Assembly: GCF_000701445.1 (NCBI RefSeq)
Contig: NZ_JNIX01000014.1
Coordinates: 62,001-126,000, forward strand
Origin: Brevundimonas bacteroides DSM 4726
GTDB taxonomy: Bacteria > Pseudomonadota > Alphaproteobacteria > Caulobacterales > Caulobacteraceae
Direction: 5' to 3'
DNA length: 64,000 bases
In this document: one piece after another, positions 18,891 to 27,169 of the stretch
Layout of the letters: each line of letters begins with the position of its first letter
Numbering within the stretch: the first letter of the stretch is position 1
Made by a program: the position numbers and the translations under genes
Notes under the pieces: generated by a model
Seen by the model: only the letters and a program-made list of their open reading frames with translations
Databases searched by the model: none
Told to the model about the DNA's origin: nothing

Positions 18891-19119
18891 GGGAAGGCTC
18901 GGATGCGCGCCGCCGGACGTCCGGCGCGGGGCGACGGAGCGGGCGGGGCTGAAGGTGCTGGCCTTGCGGCCGGATGGGAGGGCGACGGGTCCGAAGGCGG
19001 CATCCCCCTCAGTGAAAGAGGGCCAGCGATCGGTCGACGCGGAGAGAAGGGCAGCGCACCGAAATGCGCCTCGGGGTCAGCGGAACCACGAACCGAGGGT
19101 TGGGGTCAAGCGTCGCGGC
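18891..19119. other. Non-coding gap between hemJ and rho (229 bases)
   Basis: No supportable gene. The rho promoter and leader are expected here on the minus strand. A 14-base perfect palindrome, GCCGGACGTCCGGC, is the only clear structure. Confidence 0.6.
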
Positions 19120-19572
19120 TCAGAAGGTCCATTCCAGGGTGACGGACAGGACCATCAGGACCGCGAGGACGAACGGCACCTCATTGGTCATGCGCCAGAA
19201 CTTCGAGGTGCGGGTCGAGGTCCCGGCGAGGATGCGCTTGCGCTCCGCGACCAGGAAGCCGTGCCAGCCGAGCAGGAGGAAGACGCCGACCAGCTTCAGC
19301 CAGATCCACGGCTGGGTCAGCATTTCCGCGCCCCGCAGATGGATAAGCCACAGCCCGACGACAAGGGCCACGATCATGGCGGGGTTGAGGATGATCTTCA
19401 GCAGCCGGGCCTGCCACAGCCGCAGCTGCTCGCGCATGCCGTCGCGCACCGCGTCCGGTTTGTCGGCCTGTTCGGCGTCGTAGGCATAGAGCCGGGGCAG
19501 GAACAACAGACCCGCCATCCAGGCGATCACCGCCAGAATGTGCAGGCCGCGCGCCAGATTGTACCAGTCCAT
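19120..19572 (-). CDS. hemJ: Protoporphyrinogen oxidase HemJ
   Basis: Membrane haem-binding protein that oxidises protoporphyrinogen IX to protoporphyrin IX, the penultimate step of haem synthesis. The 150 residues hold four transmembrane helices. The conserved residues include the N-terminal His of GLHILAVIAWMAGLLFLPRLY, and GWHGFLVAERKR. The ATG at 19572 gives the canonical MDWYNLARGLHI start and lies 11 bases after the hemH stop. With hemE and hemH it makes a three-gene haem operon next to the origin. Confidence 0.93.
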   Translation of the reverse strand: MDWYNLARGLHILAVIAWMAGLLFLPRLYAYDAEQADKPDAVRDGMREQLRLWQARLLKIILNPAMIVALVVGLWLIHLRGAEMLTQPWIWLKLVGVFLLLGWHGFLVAERKRILAGTSTRTSKFWRMTNEVPFVLAVLMVLSVTLEWTF

Positions 19573-19583
19573 CCGCCCTCTCC

Positions 19584-20660
19584 TCAGGCCGCGCGGCGTT
19601 CCGCCTGGCACGGACAGGCCTTCCAGCGGCCCTGACAGCCCGGACCCGCCGGCGCCGTCCCGGCGCGATGCAGGCTCTCGGCGACCGCGCCGGCCAGACC
19701 GTCGATGAAGGGAGCCATGACGCTGACGGTCGGGGCGCGCAGATAGGGGTGGACCCCGGCTTCATGCGCGAGCTCGCCGTATTCGATGTCGAGCTCGACC
19801 AGGGTCTCGATGTGCTCGGAGACGAAGGCGATCGGGGTCACGACCACGCCGACGCCGTCGCGTCCGGCCTGAACGATCACGTCGGGTGTGGCGGGACCCA
19901 GCCATTTCAGCGGTCCGACCCGGCTCTGGTAGCACAACACCCAGTCGGTCAGCTCGGCGCGGGCGGCAACGGCGGCGACGGTGGCCTCCACCTGCTCCTG
20001 ATAGGGATCGCCCTTGTCGCTCACCAGCTTCTCGGGAATGCCGTGGGCGGAGAACAGCACCCGCAGCGGCTTGCCGGAATGGGCGGCCTCGGCCTCGGAC
20101 AGCTTGGCACGCACGGCCCGGGCCTGGGCCTCGATCCAGCCGTCGAGACGCGGGTAGCAGCAGATGGTGCGGATACGCCCGGAGCCGGCATAGGCCTCGC
20201 CCCAGGCTTTCAGCGACGACGCGGTCGTGGTCGTCGAGAACTGCGGATAGAGCGGCAGCAGCACCACCTCGTCCGGGCCCCAGACGGCGACGTCGGCCGC
20301 GGCCTCCTCGGTCAGGGGATGCCAGTAGCGCATGGCCATGAAGCTCTTGATCTCGTCGCCCGGGAGAAGCCGAGCCAGGGCCGCGTCGAGCGCATCCATC
20401 TGCTTCTGCGTCTCGGCCTTCAGCGGAGACCCGCCGTTGGCATCCATCTGGGCGTAGTTTTCCTGGGCGCTGGCTTCGCGTCGCGAGGAGATCAGCCGGG
20501 CGAGCGGCGTGCGCACGAAACCCGGCAATCCGATGATAGCCGGGTCGTTGAAGAGATTGAACAGGAAAGGCTGGACGGTCTGGGCGTCGTCCGGCCCGCC
20601 GAGATTGAACAGGACGACGGCGATGCGGCGACTGCCGCCTGGGCCTTGGGCTGGGCTCAC
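19584..20660 (-). CDS. hemH: Ferrochelatase with C-terminal cysteine cluster
   Basis: Inserts ferrous iron into protoporphyrin IX. The 358 residues start with GTG in a GTGA overlap with the hemE stop. The family motifs are VLFNLGGPD at the start, the ALYPQFS-like LPLYPQFSTTT, the catalytic His in LFSAHGIPE, and IAFVSEHIETLVELD. The last 17 residues carry three cysteines (342, 349 and 351) in GCQGRWKACPC. C. crescentus ferrochelatase is known to hold a [2Fe-2S] cluster with C-terminal ligands, so this protein very probably does too. Confidence 0.96.
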   Translation of the reverse strand: MSPAQGPGGSRRIAVVLFNLGGPDDAQTVQPFLFNLFNDPAIIGLPGFVRTPLARLISSRREASAQENYAQMDANGGSPLKAETQKQMDALDAALARLLPGDEIKSFMAMRYWHPLTEEAAADVAVWGPDEVVLLPLYPQFSTTTTASSLKAWGEAYAGSGRIRTICCYPRLDGWIEAQARAVRAKLSEAEAAHSGKPLRVLFSAHGIPEKLVSDKGDPYQEQVEATVAAVAARAELTDWVLCYQSRVGPLKWLGPATPDVIVQAGRDGVGVVVTPIAFVSEHIETLVELDIEYGELAHEAGVHPYLRAPTVSVMAPFIDGLAGAVAESLHRAGTAPAGPGCQGRWKACPCQAERRAA

Positions 20661-21694
20661 TGGGCTCCGATCCGCTTCAACACCTGCTCGACGTGAGCGA
20701 TCGGCACGTCCGGCAGGATGCCGTGGCCGAGGTTGAAGATCCATGGCCCAGAGCCCCAGGCCTCGACAAGCTCATCCACCCTGCGGTCCAGAGCCGCACC
20801 GCCGACGCGCAGCAGCAGCGGATCGAGCGCGCCCTGGATCGGCTTGATCGCCTGAACCTCACGGCCCTTGGCCAGCGAGCAGGCGGTATCGAGCGCCACG
20901 CCCTGAACATCGACCTCGCGGGCGTATCGGTCGGCATGCAGCGCCGAGCCCCGCGGGAAGCCGATCAGGGGCACGGTCACGCCGAGTTCGCGCAGGCGGG
21001 CGACCAAGGCCTGATGGGGCTTGAGCACAAGCCGTTCGAACAGGTCGTCCGGCAGACCCTCCGCCCAGCTCTCGAAGATCTTGAGGCAGTCGGCGCCGGC
21101 ATCGGCCTGCATCTTCAGATAATGGGCCGTGGCCTCGACCAGCACGGCCAGAACCGCATCGACCTTCTCCGGCTCGGCATAGGCGTAGGAGCGGGCCGTG
21201 GCGCGCTCGCCCTTGCCGATCGTGTCATGACCACCGTCCAGCATGTAGGTGGCGACGGTCCAAGGCGCGCCGGCGAAGCCGATCAGGGCGCGATGCGGCT
21301 CCAGTTCGGCGCGGACGCGCGTCAGGCTTTCGCCGACCTCCGACAGGGCGCGACCGGCTCCTTCGGCCAGGCCCTGCATGTGCTCGACCGACGGCAGCTC
21401 GCCCAGACGCGGCCCCTCGCCGGTCTCGAACCAGACCTTCTGGCCGAGCGCCTGGGGGATCAGCAGGATGTCGGCAAAGACGATGGCGGCGTCGAAACCG
21501 AACCGCCGCATGGGCTGGAGCGTGGCCTCGGCCGCCATTTGCGGGTTCAGGCAGAAGGCGATGAAGTTCGGCGCCTTGGCCCGCAGCTCGCGGTACTCGG
21601 GCAGGTAACGTCCCGCCTGACGCATGAACCAGACCGGGGGGCGGTCCAGGGTCTCGCCCCGAAGGACACGGATCAGCGAAGGCGTGGTGCTCAT
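20657..21694 (-). CDS. hemE: Uroporphyrinogen decarboxylase
   Basis: Decarboxylates uroporphyrinogen III to coproporphyrinogen III. The 345 residues begin with the diagnostic PPVWFMRQAGRYLPEYRE motif and contain FAGAPWTVATYML and NLGHGILPDVP, all typical of HemE. First gene of hemE-hemH-hemJ, with hemH overlapping by four bases. Its promoter must lie in the 21.7-22.2 kb origin region, as in Caulobacter crescentus. Confidence 0.98.
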   Translation of the reverse strand: MSTTPSLIRVLRGETLDRPPVWFMRQAGRYLPEYRELRAKAPNFIAFCLNPQMAAEATLQPMRRFGFDAAIVFADILLIPQALGQKVWFETGEGPRLGELPSVEHMQGLAEGAGRALSEVGESLTRVRAELEPHRALIGFAGAPWTVATYMLDGGHDTIGKGERATARSYAYAEPEKVDAVLAVLVEATAHYLKMQADAGADCLKIFESWAEGLPDDLFERLVLKPHQALVARLRELGVTVPLIGFPRGSALHADRYAREVDVQGVALDTACSLAKGREVQAIKPIQGALDPLLLRVGGAALDRRVDELVEAWGSGPWIFNLGHGILPDVPIAHVEQVLKRIGAQ

Positions 21695-21797
21695 GGATCG
21701 GCTTTACGGGGCGAACGCCGTCCTCTCAAGCCCACGCTCCTCCCCCTTCACCTGATCAAGATTTGAAAAGGAATAGAGGAAGTCAGCAGGAGGCGGG

Positions 21798-21920
21798 ATG
21801 GCGGGGATGAATCGCCTGCTCGAGGGTCTCCTGGGAAGCTTCTCCTGCGCCCTTCTAGGACAAGACGACGGCTGTGTGACGGCCTGTCGAAAACGGGGAC
21901 AAGTCTTAACGAGGCGTTAA
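21798..21920 (+). CDS. Possible 40-codon small ORF in origin region
   Basis: An ATG preceded at four bases by AGGAGG opens 40 codons (MAGMNRLLEGLLGSFSC...) and stops at a TAA that is part of the CtrA site. I recognise no family, and a spurious match to a ribosome binding site in GC-rich DNA is quite possible. Listed only because the ribosome binding site is unusually good. Confidence 0.2.
   Translation: MAGMNRLLEGLLGSFSCALLGQDDGCVTACRKRGQVLTRR
21906..21920. promoter_or_regulatory. CtrA binding site, perfect TTAA-N7-TTAA
   Basis: TTAACGAGGCGTTAA matches the CtrA consensus exactly. In Caulobacter CtrA silences the origin in swarmer cells by binding such sites. Confidence 0.75.
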
Positions 21921-21969
21921 CGCACCGGCTCGCGGACGTCGTCCGGGCTGAGCGTTCGCTTGGGCGCCA

Positions 21970-21984
21970 TTTACGTTTCGTTAA
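21970..21984. promoter_or_regulatory. CtrA binding site, near-consensus
   Basis: TTTACGTTTCGTTAA: one half-site has a single mismatch (TTTA), the spacer is seven bases, and the second half-site is perfect. It lies 50 bases after the end of the first site. Confidence 0.55.
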
Positions 21985-22197
21985 GGATTTCCCCAGCCAA
22001 TCGAGTGCGGAACCGGGCGCCGGGGATGATCCGGGTCCGGAACAGCGACGCTGTCCGATTCCGTCCCGGCTCGCCTCGGCATCCTCGCGCGGCTATAGAC
22101 ATCGGCGCCCTGGCCTCAGCCGTCGGCGCCCCGGGTCGTCCACAGGATTCCTCGCCATTCGCACCGCCGCCGCCCTCCCTGTCCCCGGACGATCCGC

Positions 22198-23067
22198 ATG
22201 AGCCCGGCGCGCCCAGCCGGCGCTTCGCGCCTGGCCACCTACTTCCATGTGCACCTGGTGTCGGACTCGACCGGCGAGACGCTGAACGCCATGGCCAAGG
22301 CGGTGACGGCCCGATTCGACGGCGTCATTCCCATCGAGCACATCTATGCCCTGGTCCGGTCGGACAAGCAGATGGAGCGCGTCCTGGCAGAGGTGGCGTC
22401 GGCGCCCGGCGTGGTCCTGCACACCATCGTTGATCGCGACCTGCGCGCACAGCTGGAGGAAGGCTGCCGCGCGTTGGACATGCCCCAGATCGGGGCGCTG
22501 GATCCGCTGGTCGGGGCCCTGTCGCGATATCTGGGGGCGGCGCTGTCGACGCGGGTCGGGGCCCAGCACACGCTCGATCACGACTACTTCAACCGTATCG
22601 GCGCTTTGGACTTCGCCATGGCCCACGACGACGGCCAAGGCACGGCCGAGCAACTGGAAGGCGCCGACGTCGTGTTGGTCGGTGTCAGCCGGACGTCCAA
22701 GACTCCGACCTGCATCTATCTGGCCCATCGCGGCGTCCGCGCCGCCAACGTGCCGCTGGTGCCGGGGCAGGAGGATGGCGAGCGGCTGGTGGGCCTGAAG
22801 AATCCTCTGATCGTCGGTCTGACTGTTTCTCCCGACCGGCTGGTGCAGATCCGGCGCAATCGCCTGGATGGGCTGAACGCCAACCATGCCTCCTCCTATG
22901 TCGAGCCCGACGCCGTGCGAGAGGAGACGATCAAGGCCCGTCGCGCCTTCGAACGGCGCGGTTGGCCCACCATCGACGTCACTCGGCGTTCGGTCGAGGA
23001 GACGGCGGCAGCCGTGCTGAACCTGCTCAACGAGCGGCGCAGCAGGCAGTTAGGGGGCAGCTGGTGA
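22198..23067 (+). CDS. ppsR: PEP synthetase regulatory protein / kinase-pyrophosphorylase (DUF299)
   Basis: Bifunctional ADP-dependent kinase and Pi-dependent pyrophosphorylase that controls PEP synthetase or pyruvate phosphate dikinase by phosphorylation of a threonine. The 289 residues show the family start FHVHLVSDSTGETL and the P-loop-like GVSRTSKTPTCIYLA. This is the gene called RP001 beside the Caulobacter origin. Its stop overlaps maf in a GTGA junction, opening a chain of four coupled genes. Confidence 0.95.
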   Translation: MSPARPAGASRLATYFHVHLVSDSTGETLNAMAKAVTARFDGVIPIEHIYALVRSDKQMERVLAEVASAPGVVLHTIVDRDLRAQLEEGCRALDMPQIGALDPLVGALSRYLGAALSTRVGAQHTLDHDYFNRIGALDFAMAHDDGQGTAEQLEGADVVLVGVSRTSKTPTCIYLAHRGVRAANVPLVPGQEDGERLVGLKNPLIVGLTVSPDRLVQIRRNRLDGLNANHASSYVEPDAVREETIKARRAFERRGWPTIDVTRRSVEETAAAVLNLLNERRSRQLGGSW

Positions 23068-23657
23068 ACGCGTCCCTGATCCTGGCCTCTCGCAGCGCGG
23101 CGCGCCGGGCGATGCTGGCGGGCGCGGGCGTTCCGTTCGAGGCCGAGGACGCCGGGGTGGATGAACCCGCGATCAAGGCCGCTTCCGGGTCGGACGACCC
23201 TGTGGCCCTTGCTGTAGAACTGGCCAGGGCGAAGGCCTTGGCTGTCTCCCAGAGGCGACCCGGCGCCTGGGTGTTGGGGTCGGACCAGACTCTGGCCTTC
23301 GATGGCGGCCTGATTTCCAAGGCTCCGAACCTCTACGCAGCGCGTGATCGTCTGAAGTTGATGCGTGGCCGCGAGCATCAGCTGCATTCCGGAGCTGCCC
23401 TGGCGAAGGACAGCGTGGTCGTTTGGTCCGGCGTCGATACCGTACGGATGCGGATGCGCGACTTCTCCGATGCCTTCCTGGACGCCTATCTGGCGGCCGA
23501 GGGTGAGCCGGTCCTGGCCTCGGTCGGAGCCTATCGGCTGGAGGGGATGGGCAGCCAGTTGTTCGACCGGGTCGAAGGCGACTACTTCACCGTGCTGGGC
23601 ATGCCTTTGTGGTCCGTGCTGGCCGAGCTGCGTCGCGTCGGAGCGATCGCGACATGA
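23064..23657 (+). CDS. maf: Maf-like nucleoside triphosphate pyrophosphatase
   Basis: Hydrolyses non-canonical or modified nucleoside triphosphates to monophosphates. The 197 residues show LILASRSAARRAML at the N-terminus, a GSDQTL motif in place of the commoner GADT, and VEGDYFTVLGMPLW near the end. This is the alphaproteobacterial Maf variant; the exact nucleotide preference is not clear from sequence. It starts with GTG after AGGGGG, overlaps ppsR by four bases, and overlaps aroE in an ATGA. Confidence 0.9.
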   Translation: MNASLILASRSAARRAMLAGAGVPFEAEDAGVDEPAIKAASGSDDPVALAVELARAKALAVSQRRPGAWVLGSDQTLAFDGGLISKAPNLYAARDRLKLMRGREHQLHSGAALAKDSVVVWSGVDTVRMRMRDFSDAFLDAYLAAEGEPVLASVGAYRLEGMGSQLFDRVEGDYFTVLGMPLWSVLAELRRVGAIAT

Positions 23658-24478
23658 GCCGGATCACGGGGGCTGCGCGGCTGGCGGGCATCGTCGGCAA
23701 TCCGGTCGCCCACTCGCTCAGCCCCATCATCCACAACGCCTGGATCGAGGCGCTGGGGCTGGACGCGGTCTATGCGGCCTTCACGCCCCGTGACGCGCAC
23801 GGATTTGCCGTTCTGGTCGAAGCCGGCCGGGCCGGTCTGCTGGCTGGCGTCAACGTCACCGCGCCTTTCAAGGAGCAGGCTTTCGCCTTGGCGGATACGG
23901 TCTCCGAGACCGCCCGCGTCAGCGGCTCGGCGAATATCCTGAGGTTCCGCGATGGCCGAGTCGAGGCCGACAGCGCCGACGGCGAGGGCCTGCTCTGGGC
24001 CCTGAAGGATCAGGCTCCGGAGCTGGATCTGAACGGCGCCCCAGTGGTCATGCTGGGTGCCGGAGGCGCGGCGCGGGCGGCCGTGGCGGCGCTGGCGGGC
24101 GCGGGTGCCCGAGTGCGCATCGTCAACCGCACGCGGGAAAGGGCCGAGGCCCTGGCCGCCGATATCGGGCTTGGTGTCGAGGCGGCGGACGGCAGCGGGG
24201 CGTTCGAGGGTGCCCGGCTGGTCGTCAATGCGCTGAGCGTGAAGCCGGAGATCGATCCGGCCGGGTTCGCTTCTGAGACGGTGGTCATGGACATGACCTA
24301 TCGACCCCTCAAGACCGCGTTCTTGACGGCGGCGAAGGCGGCGGGCCTGATCACGGTCGATGGCCTGGCCATGCTGGTCGGCCAGGCGGCGCCGTCGTTC
24401 CGGACCCTGTTCGACGCCGAGCCGCCGGCCTTCGATCCTCGGCCGCTGTTGCTGGCGCATCTGGGAGAGGCGGAGTGA
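23654..24478 (+). CDS. aroE: Shikimate dehydrogenase
   Basis: Reduces 3-dehydroshikimate to shikimate with NADPH in aromatic amino acid synthesis. The 274 residues show [23 protein letters not shown] with the catalytic Lys, the NADP-binding [10 protein letters not shown], and [11 protein letters not shown]. The usual NTDGxG is here SADGEG, keeping the catalytic Asp. ATGA overlap with maf and GTGA overlap with coaE. Confidence 0.95.
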   Translation: MSRITGAARLAGIVGNPVAHSLSPIIHNAWIEALGLDAVYAAFTPRDAHGFAVLVEAGRAGLLAGVNVTAPFKEQAFALADTVSETARVSGSANILRFRDGRVEADSADGEGLLWALKDQAPELDLNGAPVVMLGAGGAARAAVAALAGAGARVRIVNRTRERAEALAADIGLGVEAADGSGAFEGARLVVNALSVKPEIDPAGFASETVVMDMTYRPLKTAFLTAAKAAGLITVDGLAMLVGQAAPSFRTLFDAEPPAFDPRPLLLAHLGEAE

Positions 24479-25116
24479 TCCTGCTCGGCCTGACCGGCTC
24501 CATCGGCATGGGCAAGTCGACGACGACGACCATGTTCGCCGAGCACGGCGCGGTGGTCTGGAACGCCGATGACGCCGTCCACGCCCTCTATGCGCCGGGC
24601 GGAGCGGCGGTCGGGCCGGTGGGCGAGGCTTTCCCGGGCGTCGTGATCGACGGCGCCGTCGACCGGGCGCGACTGGCCGAGGCCCTCGGTCGGGACGAGA
24701 CGGCGTTTCGGCGGTTGGAGACCATCGTCCACCCGCTCGTCGCCGCCGGTCGGGTCGCGAATCTCCAGGCGGCGCGGGCGGCAGGGGTGAAGCTGGCCGT
24801 GCTGGATATCCCCTTGTTGTTCGAGACCGGCGGCGACCGGGCCGTGGATGCGGTGGTCGTCGTCACGGCTGATGCGGAAACCCAGAGGCAGCGGGTCCTG
24901 GCCCGGCCCGGCATGACGGTCGAACGGTTCGAGGCCATCCTGACGCGCCAGACGCCGGACGCCGAAAAGCGGCGTCGAGCCGACTTCATCGTCGACACCT
25001 CGGCGGGGATGCACGCCGCGCGCGCCCAAGTCGCCGAAATCGTGGGGACGGTTCTGGCTCCGGCGTGGACGCCGCCGCGCCGGACTCTTTCGCCGCCGGA
25101 CGAAGCACACCATTAA
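24475..25116 (+). CDS. coaE: Dephospho-CoA kinase
   Basis: Last step of coenzyme A synthesis: phosphorylates the 3'-OH of dephospho-CoA. The 213 residues begin with the P-loop [16 protein letters not shown], then [10 protein letters not shown] and [12 protein letters not shown], all typical. Starts with GTG overlapping the aroE stop by four bases and ends six bases before dnaQ. Confidence 0.97.
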   Translation: MILLGLTGSIGMGKSTTTTMFAEHGAVVWNADDAVHALYAPGGAAVGPVGEAFPGVVIDGAVDRARLAEALGRDETAFRRLETIVHPLVAAGRVANLQAARAAGVKLAVLDIPLLFETGGDRAVDAVVVVTADAETQRQRVLARPGMTVERFEAILTRQTPDAEKRRRADFIVDTSAGMHAARAQVAEIVGTVLAPAWTPPRRTLSPPDEAHH

Positions 25117-25122
25117 GGTGGC

Positions 25123-25842
25123 ATGGCCCGCGAGATCGTCCTCGACACTGAAACCACCGGCTTCGACCCCAAGACCGGCGACCGCCTGATCGAGGTCGGC
25201 TGCATCGAGATCGAGGACCTGCTGCCGACCGGCCGGACCTTCCATCGCTTCGTCAATCCGGAACGGTCGATTCCCGAGGGCGCGATCAAGGTCCACGGCA
25301 TCACCGACGACAAGGTGAAGGACGCGCCCAAGTTCAAGGATATCGTCGCCGATCTGATGGACTTCATCGGCGACGCCCCGGTGATCGCCCACAACGCCAA
25401 CTTCGACCGCGCCTTCATCGATCACGAGTGTGGCCTGTGCGGTCATGCCCTGATCGATCAAAGCCGATGGATCGACACCCTCGCCCTGGCGCAGAAGCGC
25501 TTTCCGGGCATGGCGAATTCGCTGGACGCCCTGTGCAAGCGGTTCAAGGTTTCGCTGATCGAACGCACCCTGCACGGCGCCCTGATCGATGCCCGTCTGC
25601 TGGCCGAGGTCTATCTGGAGCTGAAGGGCGGCAAGGAGCGTCGACTCGATCTCTCCGCCCGGACGGCGGTCCAGGTGGCGACGAAGGACGTGTCAGGCGG
25701 TGGCTATGCGCCTCGTCCCCGGCCCGTCGGGCCGCGCCTGACCGAGGCGGAAGCCGCTGCGCACGCGGCCTTCCTGCTGGAGACGCTGAAGGACCGGTCG
25801 CTGTGGGCGGGTTACGGCGTCGAGGTCGAGCCCGCCGCCTGA
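25123..25842 (+). CDS. dnaQ: DNA polymerase III epsilon subunit (proofreading exonuclease)
   Basis: 3'-5' proofreading exonuclease of the replicative polymerase. The 239 residues show the three DEDDh exonuclease motifs in order: LDTETTGFDP (Exo I), HNANFDRAFI (Exo II) and HGALIDARLLAEVY (Exo III, with the His and Asp). It lies six bases after coaE and ends four bases before the convergent secB. Confidence 0.96.
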   Translation: MAREIVLDTETTGFDPKTGDRLIEVGCIEIEDLLPTGRTFHRFVNPERSIPEGAIKVHGITDDKVKDAPKFKDIVADLMDFIGDAPVIAHNANFDRAFIDHECGLCGHALIDQSRWIDTLALAQKRFPGMANSLDALCKRFKVSLIERTLHGALIDARLLAEVYLELKGGKERRLDLSARTAVQVATKDVSGGGYAPRPRPVGPRLTEAEAAAHAAFLLETLKDRSLWAGYGVEVEPAA

Positions 25843-25846
25843 CGGA

Positions 25847-26335
25847 TCAGGCCGCGCCGGCCTGCTGGGCCGCCTGCTGCATGCGCGCGGCGTAGATGCC
25901 GGCGAAGTCGATCGGGTCCAGCATGAAGGGCGGATAGAAGCCGCCGTCCGACGTGGCGCGGGCCACGATTTCGCGCGCATAGGGGAACAGGTAGCGCGGA
26001 CATTCGATCAGAAGCATCGGCTCGATGTCCTGCTCCGACACGCCCTGAAGCTGGAAAAGGCCGCCGTAGAGCAGTTCCACGTGGAACACCGGCGTCGTCT
26101 CGGTCGAGGCCTTGATGGATAGTTTGACGTCGACCTCGAACAGGCCGTCCGGGCGACCGCCCGCGTTCAGCTCCACACCCATGTCGATCTGGGGCTTGCC
26201 TTCCAGACGCAGGGAGTCCGGCGCGCGCGGGTTCTCGAACGACAGGTCGCGCACATACTGGGCCAGAATGCGGAAGCCCGCGATCGGCTGCTGGGCGGGA
26301 GCGCCGGAGGCGTCGGTGGGCGAGACGTCGGTCAT
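25847..26335 (-). CDS. secB: Protein-export chaperone SecB
   Basis: Tetrameric chaperone that keeps precursor proteins unfolded and passes them to SecA. The 162 residues show [51 protein letters not shown] and [18 protein letters not shown], all conserved. A palindrome TTCCACGTGGAA inside the gene (26073-26088) resembles a degenerate parS. Divergent from timA across 198 bases that hold no gene. Confidence 0.97.
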   Translation of the reverse strand: MTDVSPTDASGAPAQQPIAGFRILAQYVRDLSFENPRAPDSLRLEGKPQIDMGVELNAGGRPDGLFEVDVKLSIKASTETTPVFHVELLYGGLFQLQGVSEQDIEPMLLIECPRYLFPYAREIVARATSDGGFYPPFMLDPIDFAGIYAARMQQAAQQAGAA

Positions 26336-26533
26336 GGTGCGAACAGTCGGTTGGGCGTCGAAAAGGACGAAGGTGCGCGCGACTAGCACCGGGGACGCGA
26401 TGTCGCAACGCTCGCCGGGGCGGTGAGGCCGGGTGCGGCCCGCCTTGCGCCCGCCTATATAGGCACCTAATCGTCCAACCGAGTTCGTCCGGGCGGCCGC
26501 TGAGCCGTCGGACGCCAACGTCAGGAAGTGACC

Positions 26534-27169
26534 GTGCCGGTAGAATTCTCGATCGTGATCTTCGCCGTGATCGCGGCCGTCGTGCTGTTCCAGCTCTACA
26601 ATGTGCTGGGCAAGAAGGTCGGCCGCCAACCCGAGGACGGGTCCAAGGTGCCAGTTTTAGGCAAGGCACCCGCGACGCCCGAGCCTGTGGCGAAGATGCC
26701 TGCCGTCGACGCCGCGGCCCTCGCCGCCGCCGCGTCCCTGCGTGCCCGCGACCCCGGTTTCGACCCAGGCAAGTTCATCGAGGGCGCGCGTCAGGCCTAT
26801 GAGACGATTGTGCGCGGCTACGCCACCGGCGACCGCGCTGCGTTGAAACCGCTGCTGACCCCGTCGGTGCTGGAATCCTTCGAGGCCGGTATCGCCGCCC
26901 GCGAAACCCGGGGCGAGACCGAGGAGGTCGAGTTCCTGCACGGCCCGCGCGCGGATCTGGAAATCGCCTCGGCCGAGGGCGACAAGGCCGTGGCCAAGGT
27001 GCGCTTCCTCGCCGAGCTGCGCTCGAAGATCTTCCCGGCCGGCGCGGACGCAACGGCCGAGCCGCGCATCGAGGAGCGCCGCACCGCCGAGCACTGGACC
27101 TTTGAACGGTCGCTGGGCGCCACCGACCCCAACTGGGTTCTCGCCCGCGTCGAGCCCGCTAACGCGTGA
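26534..27169 (+). CDS. timA: Tim44/TimA family adaptor protein
   Basis: Inner-membrane-anchored protein related to mitochondrial Tim44. The 211 residues begin with one transmembrane segment ([18 protein letters not shown]), a Pro/Ala linker, then the Tim44-like domain from about residue 75: [33 protein letters not shown] through [23 protein letters not shown]. In alphaproteobacteria the gene lies between secB and mltA. GTG at 26534 is preferred because AGGAA is six bases upstream; a GTG at 26528 is directly adjacent to it. Overlaps mltA by four bases. Confidence 0.92.
   Translation: MPVEFSIVIFAVIAAVVLFQLYNVLGKKVGRQPEDGSKVPVLGKAPATPEPVAKMPAVDAAALAAAASLRARDPGFDPGKFIEGARQAYETIVRGYATGDRAALKPLLTPSVLESFEAGIAARETRGETEEVEFLHGPRADLEIASAEGDKAVAKVRFLAELRSKIFPAGADATAEPRIEERRTAEHWTFERSLGATDPNWVLARVEPANA

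Larger units (their letters stand above)
21695..22197. other. Predicted chromosomal replication origin (Cori-like region)
   Basis: This 503-base gap lies between hemE and the ppsR (RP001-type) gene, the exact context of the C. crescentus origin. Seen directly: a perfect CtrA site TTAA-N7-TTAA at 21906-21920 and a near-match TTTA-N7-TTAA at 21970-21984; a moderately AT-rich stretch near 21752-21785; three GANTC (CcrM) sites near 21809, 22057 and 22146; a DnaA-box-like TCGTCCACA at 22136-22144 (two mismatches from TTATCCACA); and a TCCCCA, like the weak DnaA boxes of Caulobacter, near 21990. Genes mostly point away from it on both sides. No perfect TTATCCACA box was found, which limits confidence. 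Confidence 0.68.

Noticed and set aside
21695..22197. Perfect DnaA boxes (TTATCCACA) in the origin gap
   Set aside because: I looked on both strands and found none; the best match, at 22136, has two mismatches. The origin call therefore rests on context and CtrA sites.
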